Source: Hyphomicrobiales bacterium (GTDB lineage: Bacteria > Pseudomonadota > Alphaproteobacteria > Rhizobiales > Xanthobacteraceae). From it: a DNA stretch of 64,000 bases. A model generated the notes under the pieces. It did no database searches, was not told the DNA's origin, and worked only from the letters and a program-made list of their open reading frames with translations. Where the stretch lies: the NCBI GenBank assembly GCA_009377755.1, contig WHTM01000024.1, forward strand, positions 1 through 64,000, written 5' to 3'. This document shows positions 6,580 to 14,796 of this stretch, one piece after another (within the stretch, counting starts at the first letter, position 1; the number at the start of each line of letters is the position of its first letter). Made by a program: the position numbers and the translations under genes.

Positions 6580-8673
6580 ATGGGATTTTTCGTCGGGACC
6601 GACGTCGGCGGCACCTTCACGGACATTTGGGTCTCCGCCGACGACGGCAACACGCGCGTGTTCAAGTCGCCGACCACGGTGGATGTGCTGGGCGGGGTGA
6701 TCGACGCCATCCGCATGGCGGCGGAGTCGTACGGCCTCACGTTCGATGCGTTCTGCGCGGGCATCGAACGCTTCGGCCACGGCACGACCATCGGCCTCAA
6801 TGCACTGCTCACCGGCAATGCCGCCAAGACCGCGGTGCTGACCACGCGCGGCTTCGGCGACACGCTGGAGATCGGCCGCCTGCGGCGGCAGACCTCGGGC
6901 ATGAACGAGTTCGAGCGTACTGACGCCTATCTGCGCAACCGCATCCCGCCGCTGGTGCCGCGCAGCCGCATCGTGGAAATCGATGAGCGCATCGACGCCA
7001 ACGGCACGGTGATCGCGCCGCTTGACAAGGCGCAGGCGCGCGCCGAATTGCGCGCGCTGCAAAGGCGGGGGATCGAGGCGATCGCCGTCTGCACGCTGTG
7101 GGCGACGGTCAATCCCGTGCATGAGCGGCGTCTACGCGTGCTGATCGACGAAGAGTTGCCGGGAACGTTCGTCAGCCTGTCGCACGAGATTTCCCCCGGC
7201 GTCGGCGAGTATGCGCGCATGTCGACGACGGCGGCGAACGCCGCGCTCGGGCCGCTTGCCGGGCGCTACCTCGCAAGCCTGGAAGCGAGACTCCAGCAGG
7301 CTAGCATGCGCGTGCCGGTGCTGATGATGACCTGCGCCGGCGGCGTGCTGCCGACCAGCGTCCTCAACGACCGGCCCGCCTATGCGTTGTTCTCCGGGCC
7401 GGCCGGCGGCGTCATGGGCTCGCGCGCGACGGCTAAGCAGATCGGCCTCGACAATATCCTCACCATGGACGTAGGCGGCACGAGTTTCGACGTCGGCGTG
7501 ATCGTCAAGGGCAAGCCGATCATGCGCTCGGAGATTTCGGTCGCTGGCGCCGACATCCGCGTGCTGTCAATCGACGTCGAGTCGATCGGCGCCGGCGGCG
7601 GTAGCCTTGCGTCGGTGGAATTCGGCGAGTTGCGCGTCGGCCCGCGCAGCGCCGGGGCCAATCCCGGACCCGCCTGCTACGGGCGCGGCGGCACCGAGCC
7701 GACCGCGACCGACGCCGACCTGGTACTGGGCGTGCTCGACCCGGCGAACTTCCTCGGCGGCCGCATGCAGCTCGACACGGCGGCGGCGCAGCGGGCGATC
7801 GAGGAGAAGGTTGCCAAGCCGCTCGGCATGTCGCTCACCGAAGCCGCCTGGGGCATCCGGCAGATCCTCGACAGCAAGATGGCTGATCTCTTGCGGCGCA
7901 TGACCATCGCGCGCGGCTACGACCCGCGCGAGTTCACGCTGTTGGCAAACGGCGGCGCCGGCCCGTCGCATGCCTGGGTGCTGTGCGAGGAACTTGGACT
8001 CGACGGCTTCATCGTGCCGGCGGCAGCGACGGCGGAATCGGCCTACGGCACCGGCAACTCGGATGTCGGCCTCACGGCGGAGCGGCCGGCCTATGTGCGC
8101 GTCTCGCCGGGCGGAAAGCCGACGGCCGAACATTTGGCGCGCATCGCCGCGGCGCTGGACTCCGCCGCTGCGGAGGTGCGTTCCAATCTCGGCCTCGCCG
8201 CGCCGAAGGCGACGATGACCGGTGAGCGCTACGTCTCCATTCGTTTTCGCGGCCAGACCAACCACATCGACGTGCCGGTCGACGGCGGTGCTTTCGACCT
8301 TGCCGCCTTTGCCGACGTCACCCGCCGCTTCGAGACACAATACGAGACGCTGTTCGGGCGTGGCGCGGCATTCTCCAACGCCGGCTACGAAATCCTCTCG
8401 GTGCGGGTGATGGGTTCGGCCGCATTGGCGCCACCAGCGGCCGCCACCAAGGGCGAGCCACTCACGTCGCACAAATCGCGCAAGGTGGTATTCGGCGATC
8501 CGAAGACGCCGGTCGGCACCGCGATCTACCTGACGACCTTTCCGCAGGCCGGCGCCTCGGTCGAGGGCCCCGCGATCATCGAGTTCCCCGGGCAGAGCGT
8601 GGTGGTGCCGCCGGGCGCGACTGCGGCGGCGGACGCCTTCGGCAATCTTCATGTCACGCGGACCAAGCCATGA
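6580..8673 (+). CDS. Hydantoinase/oxoprolinase family protein, HyuA-type subunit
   Basis: The 697-residue protein has the domain order of HyuA / acetone carboxylase beta: an N-terminal ASKHA nucleotide-binding fold beginning GFFVGTDVGGTFTDIWV, a middle ATPase half with MDVGGTSFDVGVI and GAGGGSLA, the GGAGPSHA motif, and a C-terminal region ending PGQSVVVPPGATA. Enzymes of this family use ATP to activate a carbonyl or amide, for hydantoin or oxoproline hydrolysis or ketone carboxylation. ATG 6580 gives the canonical N-terminus; a longer frame passes through the operator. The HyuB-type partner follows after a 171-bp spacer filled by a repeat. It is the first gene of the inferred TetR-controlled operon. 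Confidence 0.9.
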   Translation: MGFFVGTDVGGTFTDIWVSADDGNTRVFKSPTTVDVLGGVIDAIRMAAESYGLTFDAFCAGIERFGHGTTIGLNALLTGNAAKTAVLTTRGFGDTLEIGRLRRQTSGMNEFERTDAYLRNRIPPLVPRSRIVEIDERIDANGTVIAPLDKAQARAELRALQRRGIEAIAVCTLWATVNPVHERRLRVLIDEELPGTFVSLSHEISPGVGEYARMSTTAANAALGPLAGRYLASLEARLQQASMRVPVLMMTCAGGVLPTSVLNDRPAYALFSGPAGGVMGSRATAKQIGLDNILTMDVGGTSFDVGVIVKGKPIMRSEISVAGADIRVLSIDVESIGAGGGSLASVEFGELRVGPRSAGANPGPACYGRGGTEPTATDADLVLGVLDPANFLGGRMQLDTAAAQRAIEEKVAKPLGMSLTEAAWGIRQILDSKMADLLRRMTIARGYDPREFTLLANGGAGPSHAWVLCEELGLDGFIVPAAATAESAYGTGNSDVGLTAERPAYVRVSPGGKPTAEHLARIAAALDSAAAEVRSNLGLAAPKATMTGERYVSIRFRGQTNHIDVPVDGGAFDLAAFADVTRRFETQYETLFGRGAAFSNAGYEILSVRVMGSAALAPPAAATKGEPLTSHKSRKVVFGDPKTPVGTAIYLTTFPQAGASVEGPAIIEFPGQSVVVPPGATAAADAFGNLHVTRTKP

Positions 8674-8696
8674 GCAAGTGTATGTCGACACACCCC

Positions 8697-8833
8697 GTGT
8701 CCCGGGCGCACTGCAGCGGGAAGTGCTGCTGTGCAGAACCGGGACCATCGCGAAGGGATTCTCTGGAACGGCCCAGGCTCTGCGATGCACCGTTCCGCGC
8801 TTCGCGCTCCACGCTGCATCGCGTCCGGGGCAC
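8697..8833. repeat. Dispersed ~125-bp repeat, copy 1
   Basis: It begins gtgtcccgggcgcactgcagcggg, contains gtgcagaaccgggaccatcg and gatgcaccgttccgcgcttcgc, and ends catcgcgtccggggcac. Terminal segments are inverted relative to one another. Four further copies occur at 10954, 14663, 20830 and 28810. It separates the HyuA- and HyuB-type genes. Confidence 0.85.
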
Positions 8834-8844
8834 CGGGGTCTGAT

Positions 8845-10983
8845 TTGAGCACGATCAACCCAATCATCTTCGAGGTGATCCGCAACCGGCTGATCGCCAT
8901 CACCGAGGAGATGCGCGTCGCGCTGCAAAGCGTGTCGGGTTCGCCGACCGTAACGGAAGCGTCCGACTTCTTCACCGGCCTGTTCACACCCGTCGGGGCG
9001 GTGGCGTCGATGGGATTCCAGGTGGCCTACCATGCGCCGGTATCGGGCGCCTTCATCCGCCACATCGGCAGCAAGCCGAGCATGACGGTCGCCGACGGCG
9101 ACATGTTCATCGGCAACGATCCCTACATCGCGGCGTTGCACCAGAACGATGTGCAGATGGTGGCGCCGATCTTCGCCGGGACTGAGATCATCGCCTGGGC
9201 CGGCGTCGAGGCGCACGAGACCGACGTCGGCGGCATGGATTTCGCGAGCTGGTCGCCGAAGGCGAAAGAAATCTGGCAGGAGGGTATGCGCATCCCCTGC
9301 GTCAAGCTGATCGACGGCGGCGAGATGCGCGACGACGTGCTGGAAATGATCGTCACCGCCTCGCGCCTGCCGGCGCTGCTCGGGCTCGACATCCGCGCCT
9401 TCATCGCCACGCTCAACGTGGCGCGCGACCGGGTCTCCGAGCTCGCCCGCCGCTACGGCGCCGACGTGGTGACCGAGGCGATGGGGATGGTGATCGCCTC
9501 ATCGGAAGCGCGCATGCGGGCGCGGCTCAAGGAATTGCCGGACGGCGAATTCCACGCCGCCGATTTCCTCGAGCATGACGGCCACGGCAACGTGCTCTAC
9601 ACTCTCGACTGCCGCATCGAGAAGCGCGGCGATGCGCTCACCCTCGACTACAGCGGGTCGAGCCGGCAGTCGCCGGGCTTCATCAACTGCACCCGCCCGG
9701 GACTGATGGGCGCAGTGTGCGGCTCGGTGCTGCCGACCTTCGCCTTCGATATGCCGTGGAACCAGGGCGCGCTGACGCCGTTTGAAGTGGTCGCGCCGGA
9801 CGGCCTGATCTGCACCGCCAAATTTCCGGCGCCGGTCGGATCCGCCACGGTGGAGACGGTGTGGGTCACGGCGAACGCGACCATGCTGGCGCTCAACAAG
9901 ATTCTCGCAGCCTCGCCGCATTACCGGCACCGCGCCCAGGGTCTGCATGCCGGCGCCATGGCGACCTTCAACCTCGGCGGCATCAACCAGTTCGGCGAGC
10001 CGTTCGGACTGCATCTGATGGATCCGATCGCGGCGGGCGGCGCCGCCTGGCCGGGCAAGGACGGCGTCGACGGGGGTGGACCGATCACCTCGCCGGTCTC
10101 GTGCATCGCCGACGTGGAAAAGAACGAGCAGGTCGTGCCGCTGTTCTACTTTCACCGTCGGCTTGCGCGCGACACCGGCGGCCCGGGAAAATTTCGCGGC
10201 GGCATGAGCGCGGAAGTGTCGCTCACGCTGGGCGGCATCGAGCAGGCGCACGCGTTGGTGATGACCCATGGGGTCGAGGTGCCGAACGGACACGGGTTCG
10301 CCGGCGGATGGCCAGGCGCCACGATCCGCCAGACCTGGGGGCGCAACGCCGCCAAGGATGGACGGCTGACTGACGGCGAATGGCAGGTGTTCCCGCCCAA
10401 GCCCGGCCTGATGCTGATGACCAACCGCGATGTGTTCGCCGTGTCATGGCAGGGCGGCGGGGGTTACGGCGATCCACTCGAACGCGAGCCGGAGGCGGTG
10501 GCCCGGGATGTGGCCGCGGGCGCGGTGTCGCCCGAGGCCGCCGAGATGGTCTATGGCGTCTGCCACAACGGCCTCGACCGGCCGGCGACCGAGGCGCGCC
10601 GCACCGCCATACGGCTCGATCGTCTGGGCAGGCCGTTCACCCGCGACCCAGAGAAGATGTTCCCGGGAGCACCCACGATGGCGCTGAGCGAGTCATTGTT
10701 CCTCGCGCACGACCGGCACGGCTGGCACGTAATCACCAGGGCCGGCTACATCCTCTGCACCGGCTCGACCCGCTGGCGCGCGGGTGCGGTCGCCAAAACG
10801 TGGGACAAGCTGCCGGATACGTTCATGATCCGCCTGCACGACGATCTCGCGGCGACGACATATTACTGTCCTGCGACCGGGACGCTGCTTGCGGTCGACT
10901 TCCACCGGCGGGATGAAGTGCCGGCGGACGACGTGGTGCTCGATCTGGATGCCGTGTCCCGGGCGCAGCGCAGTATGAAATGA
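8845..10983 (+). CDS. Hydantoinase B/oxoprolinase family protein with extra C-terminal domain
   Basis: Residues 1 to about 600 form a HyuB / acetone carboxylase alpha-type subunit, with INPIIFEVIRNRL at the start and the motif FIGNDPYIAALHQNDVQM. Family members average 500-600 residues, but this one has 712. Residues from about 612 add a separate domain, including GWHVITRAGYILC and YYCPATGTLLAVDF, that recalls the small gamma subunit of acetone/acetophenone carboxylases. I chose TTG 8845 because upstream codons lie in the repeat. The last residues (VSRAQRSMK) and the stop are encoded by repeat copy 2, so the native end was probably lost. With the HyuA-type partner it likely forms an ATP-dependent hydrolase or carboxylase; the substrate is unknown. 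Confidence 0.85.
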   Translation: MSTINPIIFEVIRNRLIAITEEMRVALQSVSGSPTVTEASDFFTGLFTPVGAVASMGFQVAYHAPVSGAFIRHIGSKPSMTVADGDMFIGNDPYIAALHQNDVQMVAPIFAGTEIIAWAGVEAHETDVGGMDFASWSPKAKEIWQEGMRIPCVKLIDGGEMRDDVLEMIVTASRLPALLGLDIRAFIATLNVARDRVSELARRYGADVVTEAMGMVIASSEARMRARLKELPDGEFHAADFLEHDGHGNVLYTLDCRIEKRGDALTLDYSGSSRQSPGFINCTRPGLMGAVCGSVLPTFAFDMPWNQGALTPFEVVAPDGLICTAKFPAPVGSATVETVWVTANATMLALNKILAASPHYRHRAQGLHAGAMATFNLGGINQFGEPFGLHLMDPIAAGGAAWPGKDGVDGGGPITSPVSCIADVEKNEQVVPLFYFHRRLARDTGGPGKFRGGMSAEVSLTLGGIEQAHALVMTHGVEVPNGHGFAGGWPGATIRQTWGRNAAKDGRLTDGEWQVFPPKPGLMLMTNRDVFAVSWQGGGGYGDPLEREPEAVARDVAAGAVSPEAAEMVYGVCHNGLDRPATEARRTAIRLDRLGRPFTRDPEKMFPGAPTMALSESLFLAHDRHGWHVITRAGYILCTGSTRWRAGAVAKTWDKLPDTFMIRLHDDLAATTYYCPATGTLLAVDFHRRDEVPADDVVLDLDAVSRAQRSMK

Positions 10984-11076
10984 TGCGCTGCAGACCCGGG
11001 ACCGTTGAGAAGGTGGTGTCTGGAACGGTGCCGGATCAGCGAAGCAGCACTTCGTGCTGCATCGCATCCGGAACAC
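10954..11076. repeat. Dispersed ~125-bp repeat, copy 2
   Basis: It runs from gtgtcccgggcgcagcgcag to gcatcgcatccggaacac. Its left 30 bases encode the final nine residues and stop codon of the HyuB-type gene. Same orientation as copies 1 and 3. Confidence 0.85.
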
Positions 11077-11088
11077 CCGCGGAGATGT

Positions 11089-12915
11089 ATGAGTGAGTTG
11101 ACCATGGCAAAGATCGTCCCGACACCCTTCCTTACCTCCACCGGCGATCAGCTTCCCACCGCCTACGATCGGCTGCCGACGCATGAGCGGATGGTCGAGG
11201 AGCGCGACACCTGGGTGACGATGCGCGACGGCGTCCGGCTATGCATCGACGTCTATCGCCCCGACGCTAGTGAGAAGGTGCCGGCGCTGCTGGCATTCGC
11301 CGTCTACAACAAGGACATGCAGGCGCCGGAGATCATGCGGGCGCTGACGCCGCAGCCGGCCTACGCGCCGTTGTGGACCGGCTGGCTGGAAGCCGGCGAC
11401 TCGCGCTTCTTCACAGCGCGCGGCTACGCGCATGTGATCGGTGCGCCGCGCGGCATCGGCAAGTCGGAAGGCGGGGGCTCGCGCGAGTTCGACAGCTACG
11501 ACCTGATCGAATGGATCGCGGCGCAGCCGTGGTGCGACGGCAACGTCGGCATGGTCGGCATATCCGGCTACGGCGCCGAACAGTTCCATGTCGCCAAGCA
11601 ACAGCCACCGCACCTCAAGGCGATCTTCCCGTTCGATCCGCGTGGCGCCTACGGCAACCTCGGATCGTTCCGCGAGGAATATCCCGGTGGCGTCATCCAT
11701 CTGTTCCGCTATCTGCTGAGCGGTACCGGCGCGGTGCCGATGCACCGGACGCAAGGTCCGCCCGGCGCGCTGCCGCCGGAGCGCGAGGCGTTGTGGCGCG
11801 AAGCGATGGCAAACCCCGACTACAGGATGTTTCCGCACGTCTACAACATCGTCACCCAGAAGGGGCAGCACATCCCGGCCATTTTCGACCTGCTGATCGA
11901 TCCGTTCGACAAGGAAGAGACGGTACGTCGCGCCGAGGCCGATTTCGCCAGGGTGAAAATCCCCGCCTACACCGGCTCCGGCTGGTACGGCTACACGTAC
12001 AAGACTCATCTCAACGGCGCCCAGAGCTGGTTTAGCAACATCGACGTGCCGAAGAAGCTCGCGCTCGGTGGCCCGGCGCATCTCGAACGGCCGTTCCACG
12101 CGATGCACCAGGAGATCCTGCGCTGGCACGACCATTGGCTCAAGGGCATCGACACCGGCATCATGGACGAGCCGCCGGTGAAATACTGGCTGATGGGCGC
12201 CAATGAGTGGCGCTACGCCGACGACTGGCCGCTGCCGGAGACGCAATGGACCAAGCTCTACCTCACGAGTTGGGGCCGGCTGCGGCCGGAGCCGTTCGTG
12301 CCGTCGAGCAACGACGGCGTGCGCACGCCCGATGCCTTCGTGCAGATGCCGCTGACGCAGACGGCCGAGGTGCAGAGGCTGCGCTACCTGAGCGAGCCGT
12401 TGCCGCACGACGTTCTGGTAGCCGGGCCGATGGCGCTGAATCTGTTCGCGTCGCTCGATCAGGACGATACTACCTGGATCGTGGTCGTCAGCGATGTCGG
12501 CCCGGACGTATCGGTGCGCACCGCCCGCGAAGGCGAGCGCGATGTTCCGAAGGACTTGCCGGAACGCGAGATCACCCGCGGCTGGCTGAAGGCGTCGAAC
12601 CGCGCGCTCGACCCGGAACGGTCTAAGCCGTGGAAGCTATGGCATAAGCTCACCCGCGAGGCGAGCCAACCGGTCAAGCCCGGCGAGGTCAACGAATACG
12701 CCATCGAGATTCTGTCGGCCGCCAATCTGTTCAAGGCGGACCACCGCATCTGCATTGACATCTGCGCCATGGATGTGCCGACCGGCGTCGGCGGCGCGAC
12801 CAATGTCGAGTACATCTCCTACCATCTGTGCGGCAGCAAGACCGTGCTGCACAAGGTCTATCATGACGATCGGCGTCCGTCGCACGTGCTGTTGCCGGTG
12901 ATTCCGCAGGATTGA
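11089..12915 (+). CDS. CocE/NonD family hydrolase (peptidase S15-like)
   Basis: The 608-residue protein is an alpha/beta-hydrolase of the CocE/X-Pro dipeptidyl-peptidase group, which cleaves esters or amides. TMRDGVRLCIDVYRP is the typical N-terminal strand; DGNVGMVGISGYGAEQ carries the nucleophile S159 in G-x-S-x-x-G; HLERPFH-type histidine and LKGIDTGIMDEPPVKYW follow; the C-terminal third is the jelly-roll domain (ITRGWLKASNRALD, VNEYAIEI). ATG 11089 follows GGAGATGT; the longer frame arises from the repeat upstream. It lies between the HyuAB-type genes and a Rieske oxygenase, suggesting hydrolysis of an ester or amide within one pathway. No signal peptide is evident, so it is probably cytosolic. 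Confidence 0.88.
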   Translation: MSELTMAKIVPTPFLTSTGDQLPTAYDRLPTHERMVEERDTWVTMRDGVRLCIDVYRPDASEKVPALLAFAVYNKDMQAPEIMRALTPQPAYAPLWTGWLEAGDSRFFTARGYAHVIGAPRGIGKSEGGGSREFDSYDLIEWIAAQPWCDGNVGMVGISGYGAEQFHVAKQQPPHLKAIFPFDPRGAYGNLGSFREEYPGGVIHLFRYLLSGTGAVPMHRTQGPPGALPPEREALWREAMANPDYRMFPHVYNIVTQKGQHIPAIFDLLIDPFDKEETVRRAEADFARVKIPAYTGSGWYGYTYKTHLNGAQSWFSNIDVPKKLALGGPAHLERPFHAMHQEILRWHDHWLKGIDTGIMDEPPVKYWLMGANEWRYADDWPLPETQWTKLYLTSWGRLRPEPFVPSSNDGVRTPDAFVQMPLTQTAEVQRLRYLSEPLPHDVLVAGPMALNLFASLDQDDTTWIVVVSDVGPDVSVRTAREGERDVPKDLPEREITRGWLKASNRALDPERSKPWKLWHKLTREASQPVKPGEVNEYAIEILSAANLFKADHRICIDICAMDVPTGVGGATNVEYISYHLCGSKTVLHKVYHDDRRPSHVLLPVIPQD

Positions 12916-12925
12916 CTCTCTCTTT

Positions 12926-13013
12926 GTCATGGCCGGGCTTGACCCGGCCATCCCGCTTAGGGAGGTTCGGTTGCCAGCCTAAGCGAGATCGCCGGGACAA
13001 GCCCGGCGATGAC
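12926..13013. repeat. Intergenic inverted repeat (gtcatggccggg type)
   Basis: gtcatggccgggcttgacccggccatccc at the left and gccgggacaagcccggcgatgac at the right form nested hairpins. The same element type is at 43230-43317, with a short relic at 62123-62149. Confidence 0.8.
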
Positions 13014-13033
13014 AGCGGCGAGGAGTAAATGCC

Positions 13034-13240
13034 GTGCCCCTGCATTTCCGCGTGGAGTTGATCTGGAAGGACACCGACCAGAGGGAGGCGGCCTCGATCT
13101 TCCTGACCTCCGACGGGCGGGTGATCCTGCAGGGCCGCCCTGTCTCGGCGCAGGAGCGTAAGGACCTGTCTTTGCCTGCGGAAGCAGATATGATCAGCAT
13201 CGACCGCAAGCTGATCCGCGCCATCAAGGACATGCTGTAG
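13034..13240 (+). CDS. Small hypothetical protein
   Basis: The 68-residue product (VPLHFRVELIWKDTDQREAA at the start, with GTG initiation) is a mixed alpha/beta soluble polypeptide that I do not recognise. GAGGAG lies at good distance upstream of GTG 13034. It ends 37 bp before the Rieske oxygenase gene and is probably co-transcribed with it. An accessory role to the oxygenase is only a guess from position. Confidence 0.55.
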   Translation: MPLHFRVELIWKDTDQREAASIFLTSDGRVILQGRPVSAQERKDLSLPAEADMISIDRKLIRAIKDML

Positions 13241-13277
13241 GCAGGCGTGAAGCGCCAGCCAAGGAAGGAGCAACGCG

Positions 13278-14324
13278 ATGTTTCTTCGCAATTTCTGGTA
13301 CGTCGCCGCCACCGACCAAGAGGTCCAGGCGAAGCCGTTCGGCCGAACCATCATGAACGAGCCGATCGTGTTCTTCCGCATGCCGGACGGCACGCCGGTG
13401 GCACTCGAGGACCGCTGCCCGCATCGACGGCTGCCGCTGTCCATGGGCAAGCTTGTCGGCGATGCGCTGCAATGCGGCTATCACGGCCTCCGCTTCGACA
13501 AGACCGGGCAGTGCGTACGGGTGCCGGGACAAGACCTGATCCCTCCGTCGGCGCGGGTGAAGAGCTATCCGGTGGTTGAGCGCTACAAGTGGTTGTGGAT
13601 CTGGATGGGCGATCCGGCGCTGGCCGATCCCGACAAGATCACCGACTTCCATTGGTTCGACGATCCCAATTGGGGCGCCAAGTCCGCCTATCTGCACGTG
13701 GAGGCGAATTGGCAACTCGTGGTCGACAACCTGCTCGACCTCACGCATCTCGCCTTCGTCCACGAGACGACCATCGGCAACATGGCGCTGGTCGAGCACG
13801 CGGCGGTGAAGGTGCAGCGCGGGCCCAACAACGTCCTGGTGACGCGCTGGACCATCGATCAGCCGGCGCCGCCCACGTTCGTCAAGGTCGGTGGGTTCAC
13901 CACCAACGTCGACCGCTGGCAGATCATCGACTACGCGCCGCCGGCGTTCCTGCGGCTCGATGTCGGCGCGACGCCGACCGGCACCGGCGCGCCGGAAGGC
14001 AAGCGCGTCGGCGGCATCAGCATGCGCAACCTCAACGCCATCACGCCGGAGACGGAGACCACGACGCATTACTTCTGGGGTCAGGCGCACGACTTCGAGC
14101 CCGGCAACCGGCAGATGACCGAGCGGGTGTTCGAGCAGATCCAGGCGGCGTTCTACGAGGATGTCGCGATCTTCCAGGCGCAGCAGCGCATGATCAGCCT
14201 CGATCCGGACTCGCCGACCGTCGACATCAACGCCGACTCGGGCGGCATCCAGGCGCGCCGCATCGTCGACCGGCTGTACGCCGAGGAGCAGGCGGCCTTG
14301 GCACAGCGCGCTGCGGCGGAATAG
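13278..14324 (+). CDS. Rieske non-heme iron oxygenase, alpha subunit (VanA-like)
   Basis: The 348-residue protein is a terminal oxygenase of the vanillate O-demethylase/phthalate dioxygenase group. The Rieske [2Fe-2S] site is C47-x-H49 and C66-x2-H69 (EDRCPHRRLPL, LQCGYHGLRF). The catalytic mononuclear iron motif is D154-x2-H157-x4-H162 in NLLDLTHLAFVHE. Members demethylate or hydroxylate aromatic or heteroaromatic acids using electrons from a reductase. Its start follows AAGGAGCAACGCG. A separate Rieske ferredoxin gene follows 11 bp downstream, but no FAD/NADH reductase is present in the window. The substrate cannot be read from sequence. Confidence 0.92.
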   Translation: MFLRNFWYVAATDQEVQAKPFGRTIMNEPIVFFRMPDGTPVALEDRCPHRRLPLSMGKLVGDALQCGYHGLRFDKTGQCVRVPGQDLIPPSARVKSYPVVERYKWLWIWMGDPALADPDKITDFHWFDDPNWGAKSAYLHVEANWQLVVDNLLDLTHLAFVHETTIGNMALVEHAAVKVQRGPNNVLVTRWTIDQPAPPTFVKVGGFTTNVDRWQIIDYAPPAFLRLDVGATPTGTGAPEGKRVGGISMRNLNAITPETETTTHYFWGQAHDFEPGNRQMTERVFEQIQAAFYEDVAIFQAQQRMISLDPDSPTVDINADSGGIQARRIVDRLYAEEQAALAQRAAAE

Positions 14325-14335
14325 CTGGCTGCGCG

Positions 14336-14656
14336 ATGGCGGAGACGTCCTGGCATCGCGTCGCTGCGTCGGTGGACGTGAGGGAGGGTGAGGCGATCGC
14401 CGTCAATGTCGGCGATTTGCAGATTGCGCTGTGCCGCGTCGGCGGCACGATTCACGCGTTCGAGAATATCTGCCCGCACGCCTATGCGCTGTTGTCGGAT
14501 GGCTTTGTCGAGGACAACGAAATCGAATGCCCGCTGCATGCGGCGCGCTTCGAGATCACCACCGGCCGTTGCCTCGCACCGCCCGCCGACCGCGACCTTG
14601 TCACGTATGCGGTGAAGGTCGAAGAGGATGAGGTGTTTGTTGCTGTACCGTCCTGA
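14336..14656 (+). CDS. Rieske-type [2Fe-2S] ferredoxin
   Basis: A 106-residue NirD/BphF-type ferredoxin. The cluster ligands are C46-x-H48 (NICPHAYALL) and C65-x2-H68 (ECPLHAARFE), embedded in the usual sandwich fold. It would deliver single electrons to the preceding oxygenase, making a three-component system whose reductase is encoded elsewhere. ATG 14336 lies 11 bp after the oxygenase stop, so the two are almost certainly co-expressed. Repeat copy 3 begins 6 bp after its stop. Confidence 0.9.
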   Translation: MAETSWHRVAASVDVREGEAIAVNVGDLQIALCRVGGTIHAFENICPHAYALLSDGFVEDNEIECPLHAARFEITTGRCLAPPADRDLVTYAVKVEEDEVFVAVPS

Positions 14657-14662
14657 GCGACG

Positions 14663-14785
14663 GTGTCCCGGGCGCAGCGCAGCGTGAAACGGTGCGCTGC
14701 AGACCCGGGATCGTTCCGCACGCGGCATGTGGAACGGCCCCAGCTCTGCGGTGCAATACTTCGCATTGCACCGCGTCCGGGGCAC
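14663..14785. repeat. Dispersed ~125-bp repeat, copy 3
   Basis: gtgtcccgggcgcagcgcag ... ccgcgtccggggcac, same orientation as copies 1 and 2. It lies between the convergent ends of the ferredoxin and DctM-type genes and may act as a bidirectional transcription barrier. Confidence 0.85.
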
Positions 14786-14796
14786 GAGCAGCAGCA

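Noticed and set aside
7567-9216. 549-codon minus-strand frame opposite the HyuA- and HyuB-type genes
   Set aside because: It spans two genes and a repeat on the other strand and shows no recognisable domain; it is a shadow frame.
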